64,000 bases of DNA from JAEUKH01 sp964447205 (GTDB lineage: Bacteria; Myxococcota_A; Polyangia; Polyangiales; Ga0077539): NCBI GenBank assembly GCA_964447205.1, contig CAYUSB010000040.1, positions 1-64,000 of the forward strand, read 5' to 3'. Made by a program: the position numbers and the translations under genes. A model generated the notes under the pieces. The model saw only the letters and a program-made list of their open reading frames with translations, searched no databases and was not told the DNA's origin. Position 1 is the stretch's first letter. Each line of letters opens with the position of its first letter. Shown here piece by piece: positions 17,044 to 26,297 of this stretch.

Positions 17044-18285
17044 GTGACCCTCCCGGGCAGCCCCTGCCCCCCCGACTTCGACCTCGTGCTCTTCGGGGCC
17101 ACCGGCTTCACCGGCCGCCTCGTGGCTGGGTACCTCGCCCGCCGAGCCCCTTCCCTGCGTTGGGCCCTCGCAGGACGCTCCCCCGCCCGCCTCGCCGCCC
17201 TGCGCGACGACCTCGGCCGCATCGACCCGAACGTGCGCGACCTCCCCCTGCTCAGGGTCGACCTCGCCGACCCCGCCGCCGTCGACGCCGTCGTGGGCCG
17301 GACCCGGGTCGTGTGCACCGCCGCCGGACCCTACTCCGCCCTCGGGACGGCTCTCGTGGCCGCTTGCGCCGCCCGCGGGGTGCACTACTGCGACGTAGCG
17401 GGTGAGACCCCGTTTGTCCGGGCCTCCATCGACGCCCACCACACCCGGGCGGCCGCCACCGGGGCTCGCATCGTGCACTGCTGCGGCTTCGACTCGGTCC
17501 CCTCCGACCTCGGGGTTCTCCTCCTCCACCGCTACCTTGCCGCCCGCCACGACCGCCTCCGCGTGGCCCACACCCGGGTCGTACGCCTCCGGGCCCAGGC
17601 CAGCGCCGGGACCGCCGCCACCCTGCTCGACCTCTACGCCCGCTCGGTCGACCCTGCCGACTGCGACCTCCTCGCCGACCCCTACGCCCTCGACCCCCGG
17701 GACGCCCCAGCTCGACCGCCCCAACGCGACCAGCTCGGGCCACGCCTCGACCCCGACACCGGGCGATGGACGGCCCCGTTTGTCATGGCCCCTATCAACA
17801 CCCGGGTCGTGCGCCGCTCCAACGCCCTCGCGGGCTTCGCCTATGGGCGCGATTTCCTCTACGACGAGGCCCTGGAGACGGGCCCCGGCCCCGCGGGATT
17901 CATGGGGGCCGTGACCGTCAGCGCCGCCCTCGCCAGCCTCTACGCCGCCGCCGTGGTGCCTCCTGCCCGGGCGCTCCTGTCGCAGCTCCTGCCCTGGCTC
18001 GGCGAGGGGCCCGACCCCGCAGCCCGGGGCCGGGGGTTCTTCCGGCTGGAGATTCGTGCGCAGAGCGTAGCCGGGCGGCGTCTGCGGGCCGTCATCGAAG
18101 CCGACGGCGACCCGGGTTACGACGAGACCGCGAAGATGCTCGCCGAGTCGGCCCTCTGCCTCGCCCACGACCCCTTGGCCTGCCCGGGCGGAGTGCTCAC
18201 CCCCGCCTTCGCCCTGGGCACCGCGTTGGTCGCACGGCTCCGGGCGACGGGGATGGGGCTACGGGTGGAGGTTCCAGGCCCTTAA
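17044..18285 (+). CDS. saccharopine dehydrogenase-like / trans-acting enoyl reductase family protein
   Basis: A 413-residue NAD(P)-dependent oxidoreductase of the saccharopine-dehydrogenase-like family. The Rossmann motif is FGATGFTGRLVAGYL; further hallmarks are TAAGPYSALGTALVAACAARG, the HYCDVAGE turn and the CCGFDSVPSDLG loop shared with the trans-acting enoyl reductases of actinobacterial lipid synthesis. A hydrophobic stretch (SAALASLYAAAVVPPAR) lies in the C-terminal half. Start is GTG at 17044, divergent from kptA. It ends in a TTAA shared with the stop of the converging acetoacetate-decarboxylase-like gene. The substrate is unknown; a lipid or polyketide intermediate is plausible. Confidence 0.8.
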   Translation: MTLPGSPCPPDFDLVLFGATGFTGRLVAGYLARRAPSLRWALAGRSPARLAALRDDLGRIDPNVRDLPLLRVDLADPAAVDAVVGRTRVVCTAAGPYSALGTALVAACAARGVHYCDVAGETPFVRASIDAHHTRAAATGARIVHCCGFDSVPSDLGVLLLHRYLAARHDRLRVAHTRVVRLRAQASAGTAATLLDLYARSVDPADCDLLADPYALDPRDAPARPPQRDQLGPRLDPDTGRWTAPFVMAPINTRVVRRSNALAGFAYGRDFLYDEALETGPGPAGFMGAVTVSAALASLYAAAVVPPARALLSQLLPWLGEGPDPAARGRGFFRLEIRAQSVAGRRLRAVIEADGDPGYDETAKMLAESALCLAHDPLACPGGVLTPAFALGTALVARLRATGMGLRVEVPGP

Positions 18286-21200
18286 CGGCGGGTCGCCACG
18301 ACCTGGCCGAACCAGGCCCCGAGGGCGGTGAGCGACTCGGTCCCGTCGGCGTGCATGTAGCTCCGGCCCGAGAGGGCGGCGATCTCCTGGCCTTCGGGCG
18401 CCACGATCGCAAACGGGGTCGTCTCCCCCACGACACGCGCGCCCGATCCGAAGGGGCCCACCTCGCGCGTACGCGTCACGGCCTGGCCCGAGGAGGCGTC
18501 CACGCGCTGGAGGGTCAGGGTCAGCCCGAACAGGTGCCGCGCACCGAAGTGCTCGCCGGACGAGCCCTTCACGCCCACGAGGCGCTCTCCCCGATGGAGA
18601 TCGACCGTGTGTCGGGTGCCCTCGTCCCCCCCATGCTTCCGCAGCGGACGCAGGGCGTACTCGGCCTGAACCGCGTGGATCACCTCGTCGGCCCACACCG
18701 AGAGGTGCCGGATCGACCCCAGGTCCCTGGCCTTCTCCCCGTCGTCGAAGGCGTACGTGCTCGGGGCGGGGGCGGTGTCGTGGTGCGTGGCAAAGGCCAG
18801 GGGCTGCGGGCTCGCCGCGGGGGCCCGCGGGCCGACAAACCACAGAGGCGTCTCGGCCGCCCAGCACTCCGCGTAGGGCATCATGGCTTCGCGCGCGGCG
18901 CCCTCCAGGGTGTCGCGCCGGACGCAGCGGTCGGGCTTCTGGGCCGCGAGGGCCAGCTCGTGCACCAGCAGGGCGCGGCAGCGGTCGAAGGCCGCCTTCT
19001 CCGCCTCGATCTCCATCGCCCGCAGCCTGCGCTGCACCCGCATGGGGAGGGCCAACAGGAGGCCGAGCATCGTCTCCACCCGGCGCTCCCGGGGATCGAG
19101 GATGCCCTCTCGATCGCCGGGGGCCGTGGCCCCGATCCGGCGTCGGGCCTCTTCCAGCAGCCGCTCCCTCCGCCGGGCCACCTCCGGGTGCCCCGCCTCC
19201 GCATGGGTCTCCCTGCGCAGGTCATGCAGGACCCGCATCGCGCGCCGATAGAGCCGGTCGTCGCCCGCGACGAAGACGACCTCCCGCACGAGGTCGGCGT
19301 CGGCGTGGTTGAGTTCGGGACCCGGGCCGTCGACCTCGGGGCGCGGGCTCGCCCCATCACCGAGCGGGTCCCGAACATCCACGGTCGGCCGTTGGGCCTG
19401 GGACAACCTCGTCAACGAGGCCGTTACCCGCTTCAGGCCTGCGAAGAGCTCGTTGCGACGACGACGATGGGAAGCGAGGGTCGCCCCGCCCTCGTAGCTG
19501 CCCGCGAGGTTGCACCGAACCACCCGATGAAGCAGGAGGTTTCGTTGGGTCCTGGCCACCTCCTCGGGCAGGTCGTCGCGGGTGGACTGGTCGAGCTCCT
19601 GCTCGATCCGCTCGCGCTCCTTCAGCCAACGCGGCTGCCCGTGGTGCTCCCACTCGCGGCTGAGCATGGCCCCGAGGATCGTCTGCGGATCGATGGCCTC
19701 GACCGCCGCCATGGCCTCCTCCCGGGTGAGCTTCTTCACCGCCACGACCCCGTCGCCCTCGAGGCCGGGCCCGTACGCCCCGACGGGCACCCCGACCGGG
19801 ATGTCCCCCTGCACCTGGGCCCGAATCCCCTGCGGAAACACCCGGTCGCTGAGGCCCGCCTCGACGCGGGGCGCCTCGCGGAAGAAGTGTGGGTACCTCA
19901 GGGCCTCGGTGTCCGGGTCCTTCTCCCAGGCCTCGCTGCCGGCGCGTCGACGCAGGGTCAGCCCGAGCGGCTGCTTCATCGACACGCGCACCCAGAAGGG
20001 CCGGACGGGCTCGAGGTAGTAGGCCTGGGCCGCCCCGTCGAGGCACACGCGTTTGGCCACCAGCCCCAGGGTCTTCACGATGGGCTGGGTCGGGTACTCG
20101 TGGATGCACGCGTAGAGGGGGCCCTCGATCTCGCGCAGGTCGCGGACGTGCTCGACCTGCCACCGGTGCAGGATCAGCGACTGGTAGCAGGCCGCAGCGG
20201 GCTCGCCGGCCTCGCGAAACTGCTTGAGCGTGAGGAAATTGATCGGCAGGCCGTGGCCGACGATCTCCAGCGTCAGGTCGAGGGCCGCGTCGTACTCCTT
20301 CGGGTGCACGGCCTGGATCTTCGAGGCCCTGACAAACTCTGTCCGGAGGGCGTTTCCCCAGGTGTCGGCCACCTGCCTCCAAGCGGCCTCGTCGTCGAGC
20401 CCGGGGATGGCCCCCTCGCTGACCTCCAGCACCACCCGAGGCTCGGCCCCCTGCCCCTCGCCGAGGACAGGGAGCACGGGGGTCGTGAGGCGCACGAGGG
20501 GGTCGGTGGTGGCATCGCCGGGCCCCGAGTCGGCGAGCCAGGTGCCGGGGGGGCTCTCGATCACGGCCTTCATCATGGGGATCCCGGTCACCTCGGTGCT
20601 GGTGATCGTGGCCATCGTGGAGTTGGCGTACGCGAAGGCGGGCACGAGGGCGACCCCGCGCAGGGTGCGCTCCGTGGTCGCAGGGTCGACGTCGTACCAC
20701 TTGACGGCCACGAGGATCTTGACGTCGTAGTCGGCCCATCCCCCCACGTTGTTGGTCTCGGACGCGACCCCGTTGTGGTTGCCGAGGACGAGGTAGACGT
20801 ACCGCCCCCAGGGCTCGAAGCACATCCCCTCGGACGCGAGGGGCTCGTTGAGGTACCCCTGGAGAAAGGCCTCGAGCCTCGTCGGGTCGGCCAGGAGGGG
20901 CAGGACCCGGAAGGTGGAGTCGGGAAAGGTCAGGGCCCCGCCGATCCCCTGCGACGCCCCGGCGGTGGTGGTGTTGTAGGGGTTGACGGTCGGCCCCGGG
21001 GGCCGGGCCGGGACGTCCTTGGCGTAGCGCTTCGCCCCGTCGCCCGCCCCGACCTTCCAGCCGTCGGTGACCTTGGTGCGCCAGGCGAGGGTCTCGCCCT
21101 TGTGGTACCGCATGTCCAGGTCGAGCCAGTAGGGGAGCACGGGCTTGAGGCTCGCCACCGTGGCCCCAGGGCCCTCCCACTCGGCCTCGACCTCGAGCCC

Positions 21201-22205
21201 GAGTGTGTCGATGATGGGGGTGGCCTCGTACCGATGCAGGAGCACCCGGAAGCCCCCGCTGGAGTCTCCGAGCAGGACCGACCCGTCGCCCAGGAGGCCG
21301 CCGTGTTTGTAGGCCTTCATCTCCATGCGGGCGTTGGTGAGGGCCTGGTAGCAGACCGCGCTGGGGTTGTCGGCGCTGCGAAACTGCTTGAGGTTGATGG
21401 TGTTGAAGGCGAGGTCGGGGCCGAAGGGGTTGGCGTCGCGGCCGATCTGCCGGGCCATGGCCGCGTACGCGGAGGGGCCCACGTAGGGCTGACGTTCGGT
21501 GAGGCCCATGGCCCCGAAGAGGCCGAGGGAGTCGCGCAGGAGGTCGGCCGAGCTGCGGACGGCGTTGGGGATGGCCACCCAGGGCATGGCCGGGCCCCCG
21601 AGGTCGGGCGGGACCTGGAAGGGCGACGGCCCGAGACCCTGGGTCACCTCCAGGAAGACCCGCTGCTCCTGGCGATAGCCCTCGTAGGCCTTGGGGAAGA
21701 CCATGGTCGAGGCCGTGGCGAGGCGGGTGCGGGCCCGGGGGCTCTCCATCCAGGCGCTCAGCTCGGGGTCGAGGGTGGCGAGCGATTTGGGCCACCCGTA
21801 GACGTTGCGCCCGGTGGCCATGGAGAGCTCGTTGTCGACGTAGATGAAGGGCGACACGAAGGCCCAGCCCTGAAAGACGTACCTCCCGGCCTCCAGGCGG
21901 TACCACTCCAGGGGCACGCAGAAGAGGATCTCGCGTTGGGCGATCCAGCCCATGTTGGCCGCGTCCACGGCCATCTTGCCGTAGTTGATCAGGGCCAGGA
22001 ACGCGTACGGCAGGGGCACCCGGAAGCGGGCCACCTGCGGAGGCACGAGGTTGAGGTAGTCGTCGACGAAGCGCTGGAGCTGGTGGAGCCGGGCCCGAAG
22101 GGGGAAGACCCGCAGGGTGACCCCGTCGAAGTCGAAGGGGGGCTCGAGCTGCATCGCGGCGCCCATGGGGCCGGCGGTCACAAATCGGGGATGGCCGTTC
22201 TTCAT
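18282..22205 (-). CDS. double acetoacetate decarboxylase-like protein with C-terminal jacalin-like lectin domain
   Basis: A 1307-residue protein. Two related acetoacetate-decarboxylase-fold regions are visible: about residues 20-270, with YVDNELSMATGRNVYGWPKS, and about 400-700, with FAYANSTMATITSTEVTGIP; each carries an LKQFR segment (NLKQFRSADNP and TLKQFREAGEPAAACYQS). A helical, charged region (about 850-1100) follows, then a tail with jacalin-like lectin marks: a VGPFG strand-turn and PEGQEIAALSGRSYMHAD near the end, matching the jacalin GKIVGFHGRSG pattern. The ATG at 22205 has GGAG eight bases upstream; an in-frame extension to 22349 would overlap the preceding gene. It is the last gene of the run with polyprenyl synthase and FAD oxidoreductase. 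Enzyme activity is not assured: the lysine of classical decarboxylases was not identified. Confidence 0.72.
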   Translation of the reverse strand: MKNGHPRFVTAGPMGAAMQLEPPFDFDGVTLRVFPLRARLHQLQRFVDDYLNLVPPQVARFRVPLPYAFLALINYGKMAVDAANMGWIAQREILFCVPLEWYRLEAGRYVFQGWAFVSPFIYVDNELSMATGRNVYGWPKSLATLDPELSAWMESPRARTRLATASTMVFPKAYEGYRQEQRVFLEVTQGLGPSPFQVPPDLGGPAMPWVAIPNAVRSSADLLRDSLGLFGAMGLTERQPYVGPSAYAAMARQIGRDANPFGPDLAFNTINLKQFRSADNPSAVCYQALTNARMEMKAYKHGGLLGDGSVLLGDSSGGFRVLLHRYEATPIIDTLGLEVEAEWEGPGATVASLKPVLPYWLDLDMRYHKGETLAWRTKVTDGWKVGAGDGAKRYAKDVPARPPGPTVNPYNTTTAGASQGIGGALTFPDSTFRVLPLLADPTRLEAFLQGYLNEPLASEGMCFEPWGRYVYLVLGNHNGVASETNNVGGWADYDVKILVAVKWYDVDPATTERTLRGVALVPAFAYANSTMATITSTEVTGIPMMKAVIESPPGTWLADSGPGDATTDPLVRLTTPVLPVLGEGQGAEPRVVLEVSEGAIPGLDDEAAWRQVADTWGNALRTEFVRASKIQAVHPKEYDAALDLTLEIVGHGLPINFLTLKQFREAGEPAAACYQSLILHRWQVEHVRDLREIEGPLYACIHEYPTQPIVKTLGLVAKRVCLDGAAQAYYLEPVRPFWVRVSMKQPLGLTLRRRAGSEAWEKDPDTEALRYPHFFREAPRVEAGLSDRVFPQGIRAQVQGDIPVGVPVGAYGPGLEGDGVVAVKKLTREEAMAAVEAIDPQTILGAMLSREWEHHGQPRWLKERERIEQELDQSTRDDLPEEVARTQRNLLLHRVVRCNLAGSYEGGATLASHRRRRNELFAGLKRVTASLTRLSQAQRPTVDVRDPLGDGASPRPEVDGPGPELNHADADLVREVVFVAGDDRLYRRAMRVLHDLRRETHAEAGHPEVARRRERLLEEARRRIGATAPGDREGILDPRERRVETMLGLLLALPMRVQRRLRAMEIEAEKAAFDRCRALLVHELALAAQKPDRCVRRDTLEGAAREAMMPYAECWAAETPLWFVGPRAPAASPQPLAFATHHDTAPAPSTYAFDDGEKARDLGSIRHLSVWADEVIHAVQAEYALRPLRKHGGDEGTRHTVDLHRGERLVGVKGSSGEHFGARHLFGLTLTLQRVDASSGQAVTRTREVGPFGSGARVVGETTPFAIVAPEGQEIAALSGRSYMHADGTESLTALGAWFGQVVATRR

Positions 22206-22263
22206 GGGGAGCACTCCGCGGGGCGAGGACGGGCCGACGTCGCGACGGCCGGGGGGGACGGAC

Positions 22264-23292
22264 TCAGGTGCGTTCGATGACCCAGGCGGGGAGCTCGCCG
22301 ATGAAGCGCTTGTCGCGCGAGTCGGGGACCCCGTCGAAGACCTCAGCAAACTCGTGCAGGGCCGCTCCCGCGAGGCCGTGGGCGACCTCTCGGGCGTACT
22401 CGATGCAGCCGTAGCGGTCCATCAGGGCCCGGGTGTACGCCACCTCGTCGGGGGGGCGGGCGGCCCGCGGGGCCCCGAGCATCCGCACGACGCGGGCCCG
22501 CTCGTCGGCGGTGGCCTCCTCGAGGAGCCGGATGAGCATCAACGTACGTTTGCCCTCGTGGATGTCGCCTCCGAGCTCCTTGCCGTAGTCGTTGGCGTCG
22601 CCGACCAGGTTGAGGAGGTCGTCCTGGATCTGGAAGGCTGCCCCGAGGAAGAACCCGAAGCGTACGAAGGGCTCGAGGTCGACCCCGTCGTGGGTGCCGA
22701 GGAGGGCCCCGACCCGACACGGGTGGATCATCCCGAGCCAGCAGGTCTTCTTCAGCACCATCTCCAGATAGTCGCCTTCGGTGACGTGGCCGACGTTGTC
22801 GCGGCGCCAGCCGAGCTCCATGGCCTGGCCCTCGGCCGACTGGACGGCCATCCGCTCGGTCTCCTCGATGATCCGCAGGGACAGGCGCATCCCGAGGGCG
22901 TGGCGGTTGTCGACGAGGGGCCGAAAGCTCAGGAGGGCCAGGGTGTCGCCCGCGTTGAGGGCCACGGGGACGCCCTCCTGGACGTGCAGGGTGGGTCGGC
23001 CCCGGCGCTGCTCGCTCTCGTCCTGGATGTCGTCATGGATGAGCAGGGCGTTGTGCAGCATCTCGATGGAGGCCGCGGTGCAGAGGGCGTCGTCGAGGCT
23101 GCCCCCGAAGGCCCGGGCCGTGGCGATGCAAAGGCTCGGGCGAAACCCGCGCCCGCCGCGACGGGGATAGTCGGCCACGGGGGCGTACAGGTGCCGCAGG
23201 GGCTCTCGGGCGGGCAGGTACCGAAACAGGGCGGCCCGGGCCGCGTCGCCGTACTCGCGCAGAAGCTCCGGGACGAGGGCAGAGCGGTGCAT
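22264..23292 (-). CDS. polyprenyl (trans-isoprenyl) diphosphate synthase
   Basis: A 342-residue isoprenoid chain-elongation enzyme. It joins isopentenyl diphosphate units to an allylic primer. The first Asp-rich motif is HDDIQDESEQRRGRPT and the second is QIQDDLLNLVGD, with the GKELGGDIHEGKRT loop that completes the magnesium site. The G-R-G-F-R-P motif (RRGGRGFRPSLCIATA) near residue 45 binds diphosphate. Product chain length cannot be read safely. The start ATG at 23292 lies 22 bases after the preceding gene and its stop 58 bases before the decarboxylase-like gene, so it is part of a co-directional cluster that may make or modify a prenyl compound. Confidence 0.9.
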   Translation of the reverse strand: MHRSALVPELLREYGDAARAALFRYLPAREPLRHLYAPVADYPRRGGRGFRPSLCIATARAFGGSLDDALCTAASIEMLHNALLIHDDIQDESEQRRGRPTLHVQEGVPVALNAGDTLALLSFRPLVDNRHALGMRLSLRIIEETERMAVQSAEGQAMELGWRRDNVGHVTEGDYLEMVLKKTCWLGMIHPCRVGALLGTHDGVDLEPFVRFGFFLGAAFQIQDDLLNLVGDANDYGKELGGDIHEGKRTLMLIRLLEEATADERARVVRMLGAPRAARPPDEVAYTRALMDRYGCIEYAREVAHGLAGAALHEFAEVFDGVPDSRDKRFIGELPAWVIERT

Positions 23293-23314
23293 GGCCAGGG
23301 GCCCCCTCCGGGGC

Positions 23315-24079
23315 CTACGCCCCGAGCTCGATCGAGAGGTGACCGCGGGGGGTCTTGGTGGCCGGGTCGAACACCGTGCCCACGTACACGCCCGGAGAGG
23401 CCTCGCCCCGCAGGGTCACCGAGAGCTTCGGGACCCCGCGGTCGTCGACCGTCAGGCTGATGGCGGCGTCGAGGGGGGTCTCGTCTTCGTCGTCGCGGCG
23501 CAGCTTGCGGACCCCGAGGGAGAGCCCAGGGGGGCAGTCGAGGTGGAGGCGCACCCGGGCACCCTGGGTGGCCACGAGGTCGACCTCGAAGGACCGGGAC
23601 GACCCAGGCCCTGGGGCCTCGGGGCGGGGCCCGGGGACCTCGGGGTCGGCGACCTCGCGCCAGGCCCGGTCGTCGGGGTCGACGTGCGGGGCGGGGCCCC
23701 GGGTGCGCTCTCCAACGGCGCTCGCGAGGGGCGTGACGAGGTCCAGCCACATGAACATCATGTCGGTCCAGGCGCGGGTGAGCCTGCGGGGGAGGTCTTG
23801 CGGGTCGAGGGGGGTGGCGGGTCTCATGGGTGCTTCGGCTCCCTGGGTGCGCGCGTGCTCGCGGCCCCGGCGCAGGTGGTCTTCGAGGATGCGGTAGGCC
23901 CCGTCGACGGCCCGCTCGACCGACCCCTCGCGCCTCCGCGGCATGTCGTCGTCCACCGACTCGGCCGGGCGGAACATGGTCCCCGCCCCGCGGGTCGGGT
24001 GCTCCCGGGCGGGGATCGGACGGCGGAGCCGGTCGCGGGTCGAGGCCGGGGAGCGCGGGGTCTCGTCGGGGGGATTCAT
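23315..24079 (-). CDS. hypothetical protein in prenyl cluster
   Basis: A 254-residue protein of unknown family. The first 80 residues are Arg/Pro-rich and probably disordered. A Trp-rich helix (RAWTDMMFMWLDLVTPLAS, about residues 105-123) follows, then a Pro/Gly linker and a C-terminal beta-rich domain (about 165-254) with alternating strands such as ARVRLHLDCPPG and VPKLSVTLRGEASPG, ending HLSIELGA. Its ATG overlaps the stop of the FAD oxidoreductase (ATGA), so the two are translationally coupled. The beta domain might bind a ligand or stabilise the neighbouring enzymes; this is inference only. Confidence 0.7.
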   Translation of the reverse strand: MNPPDETPRSPASTRDRLRRPIPAREHPTRGAGTMFRPAESVDDDMPRRREGSVERAVDGAYRILEDHLRRGREHARTQGAEAPMRPATPLDPQDLPRRLTRAWTDMMFMWLDLVTPLASAVGERTRGPAPHVDPDDRAWREVADPEVPGPRPEAPGPGSSRSFEVDLVATQGARVRLHLDCPPGLSLGVRKLRRDDEDETPLDAAISLTVDDRGVPKLSVTLRGEASPGVYVGTVFDPATKTPRGHLSIELGA

Positions 24080-26244
24080 GGGTGGTCGTATCCGATGATG
24101 TCGGCGAGGGCGGGGGAGCCGGTGAGGGCGTGGGCCGCGAGGAGGCCCGACATCACCGCCGACTCGACGCAGCCTGAGTTGAGGCCGGTCTCGGTCCAGT
24201 CGCCGGCGACGGTGAGGTTGTCGACGCTGCGGTCGAGGGGGGAGAGCCGGTGCGCGCTGCTCCCGGGGAGCGAGAGCACGTACCGGTCGGAGGGGTGCAC
24301 GTTGGCCGTCCAGAACTGCGTATCAAACCGGGCCTCCCCCACGGCCCCGTCGGCCCCCTCGGCCGCGAGGAGCTCCCAGCGGAAGCCCCCGCCCCGGGCC
24401 ATGGCCCTCGGCCACAGGGCCCCCGCGGGGCCGTTGAGGAAGTCCACCGCGTGACTCCGGACCCGGGCGTGCTCGCGGGCCGCGAAGGCCTCGTCGGGGC
24501 CCTCGGGCGGCGGACGGTCGGGCAGGACGCTGCAGAAGTACGAGATGTTCTTCGGGGGGGTGGGCCAGGCTTCGACGGGAGCGAGGTGGGTCATGTCGGC
24601 CCAGGTGTCGAAGGGCTCGACGAAGCCCGAGAGGTTGACCGGCCCTGCGGTCCATCCGAGCTCCGCCACGTCGGCCCGGAGCCACACCTGGAAGGCCTGG
24701 GTGGGCACGGATTTCACCCGCTCCAGCATCGTGCGCCAGCGGGGCTCGCGGGCCACGAGCTCCTTGCACGGTCCGGGCAGGGCCCCGACCCCGAGGCCCA
24801 GGACCACGAAGTCGAAATCCTCCTGCACCCGCAGCGTGCGTTGGCCCGCCACCCGGGTCTCCCAGGGCGACTCGAAGGCCCGGCCCTGCCGTCGCAGGGC
24901 CTCGCCGCCGACGAGTTGGTCCCAGTCGGGGGCGGCGGGCCAACAGGGGATGCCCTCGACGTCGACCAGGGGTCGGTACTCTCCGCCGTTGGAGAGCTCG
25001 GCCTGGACGTCAAACTCCAGGGCCGACACGAAGGGCCTGGCCTGCTGCCCCGGGTCGGCGGGGTCGGGCTCTCCCAACCGGACATGGGCGAGGCGGTGGA
25101 AGAACTCGAAGCGCACCCCACGCCGCTGCAGGACCTCATAGAGCGGGGCGAAGACCACGTCGCCCATGCCCGCCCCCATGCGCCAGAACAGGGCTCCGCG
25201 ATAGGTGAAGAACATCCGCATGGCCCCGCGCAGGGCCACGCTGGCGGCGAGGGCGGGGCGCGTGACGTCGCCGTCCTCGAAGGCGAAGGCGAGGTCGTAG
25301 ATGCCCCGCACGAAGCCCGAGTCGAGGGCCCGCGGAGAGGCCCCGTTGAGGCGCAGCCAGTCGCGCCAGTCGTACCCGTCGATGGCGTCGAAGCCCCGCG
25401 GATCGAAGGCCAGGCCGAAGCGCACCGACCCCCGCAGGATGGCCAGGATGAGGTCGACGACCTCCCAGACCCGCTGGATCTCGCGGTCGCCCTCGACGCA
25501 ACGATCGAGCTGCCTGCGGGCGGCCGCGGCCACGGCGTCGATGAGCCCCAGCACGAGGCCCTGACGCTCGCCGCGGAACACGGGCGGAAACACCGCGTCC
25601 ATGGCGAGGCGCAGGAGCTCGGCGGCTTCGGAGACGGCCGCGGCCGAGGCGAGCTGGCCGTACCGCAGGAGGCGCTCGATGGTGGCCACCACGTCCTCGG
25701 GGCCGATCCCTGGGGCCCGCGGAGGCGCCCGCGGAGGCGGCGCGTCGGAGCCCTCGGCCGAGCGCAGGAGCTCGACCACCAGGGCGGCGGCCTGCTGGAG
25801 GTAACCCCGTACGGAGAAGGGGTTTGGGGCCGCGAGGGGGTCGCCCGGAAGGCCGTCCCCCGGCGGAAAATGAGCGACCCAGTGGTGCCACGCCCCGCCT
25901 GGGGCCCGGTCGGTCACGGCGACATCCGGAGCCGGGGCGAAGGCGTCCTGCCAGTCGGCGATGGGACACCGCCGCGGGTCGCGCCCGAGCTCGGCGTAGC
26001 AGCGCCGCATCAGGCGAAAGGCGTTCTCGTAGAAGCCCATCCAGAGGTGCAGGCCGTGCTCCTCGATGCGCCCCGACGGCCCCCGCCCGGAGGCCCCTTT
26101 GCCCCCGAGGCGAAATCCCATCTGGTAGACGGTGACCTCAAAGCGCCCGCCATGTGCCGGATCCGACAGCTCAAAGGCCGCGGTCAACGCAGCGCAGCCC
26201 CCTCCCACGATGGCTACGCGTGTTGGCTGCGGGATTTCCACCAT
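24076..26244 (-). CDS. FAD-dependent amine-oxidase/phytoene-desaturase-like oxidoreductase (COG3349 type)
   Basis: A 722-residue flavoprotein. The dinucleotide-binding motif AIVGGGCAALTAAFELS is at residues 10-27, followed by FRLGGKGASGR and HGLHLWMGFYENAF, typical of the COG3349 phytoene-desaturase-like group. The C-terminal FAD motif is AGDWTETGLNSGCVESAV. I place the start at ATG 26244, which puts the Rossmann strand at the expected distance; no good ribosome site precedes it. It lies 53 bases downstream of a giant sensor kinase and overlaps the next gene by ATGA. With the prenyl synthase it suggests oxidation or desaturation of a prenyl or other lipid substrate; the substrate is unknown. 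Confidence 0.8.
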   Translation of the reverse strand: MVEIPQPTRVAIVGGGCAALTAAFELSDPAHGGRFEVTVYQMGFRLGGKGASGRGPSGRIEEHGLHLWMGFYENAFRLMRRCYAELGRDPRRCPIADWQDAFAPAPDVAVTDRAPGGAWHHWVAHFPPGDGLPGDPLAAPNPFSVRGYLQQAAALVVELLRSAEGSDAPPPRAPPRAPGIGPEDVVATIERLLRYGQLASAAAVSEAAELLRLAMDAVFPPVFRGERQGLVLGLIDAVAAAARRQLDRCVEGDREIQRVWEVVDLILAILRGSVRFGLAFDPRGFDAIDGYDWRDWLRLNGASPRALDSGFVRGIYDLAFAFEDGDVTRPALAASVALRGAMRMFFTYRGALFWRMGAGMGDVVFAPLYEVLQRRGVRFEFFHRLAHVRLGEPDPADPGQQARPFVSALEFDVQAELSNGGEYRPLVDVEGIPCWPAAPDWDQLVGGEALRRQGRAFESPWETRVAGQRTLRVQEDFDFVVLGLGVGALPGPCKELVAREPRWRTMLERVKSVPTQAFQVWLRADVAELGWTAGPVNLSGFVEPFDTWADMTHLAPVEAWPTPPKNISYFCSVLPDRPPPEGPDEAFAAREHARVRSHAVDFLNGPAGALWPRAMARGGGFRWELLAAEGADGAVGEARFDTQFWTANVHPSDRYVLSLPGSSAHRLSPLDRSVDNLTVAGDWTETGLNSGCVESAVMSGLLAAHALTGSPALADIIGYDHP

Positions 26245-26297
26245 GTCGGGCGGGACCGTAAAGGAACCTCCCGGGCGCAGCAAGGGACGAATCCTGG

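Noticed and set aside
17766..22280. 1504-codon plus-strand frame across the decarboxylase-like gene
   Set aside because: Shadow frame; rich in Gly/His/Leu with no family pattern, while the minus strand has two clear domains.
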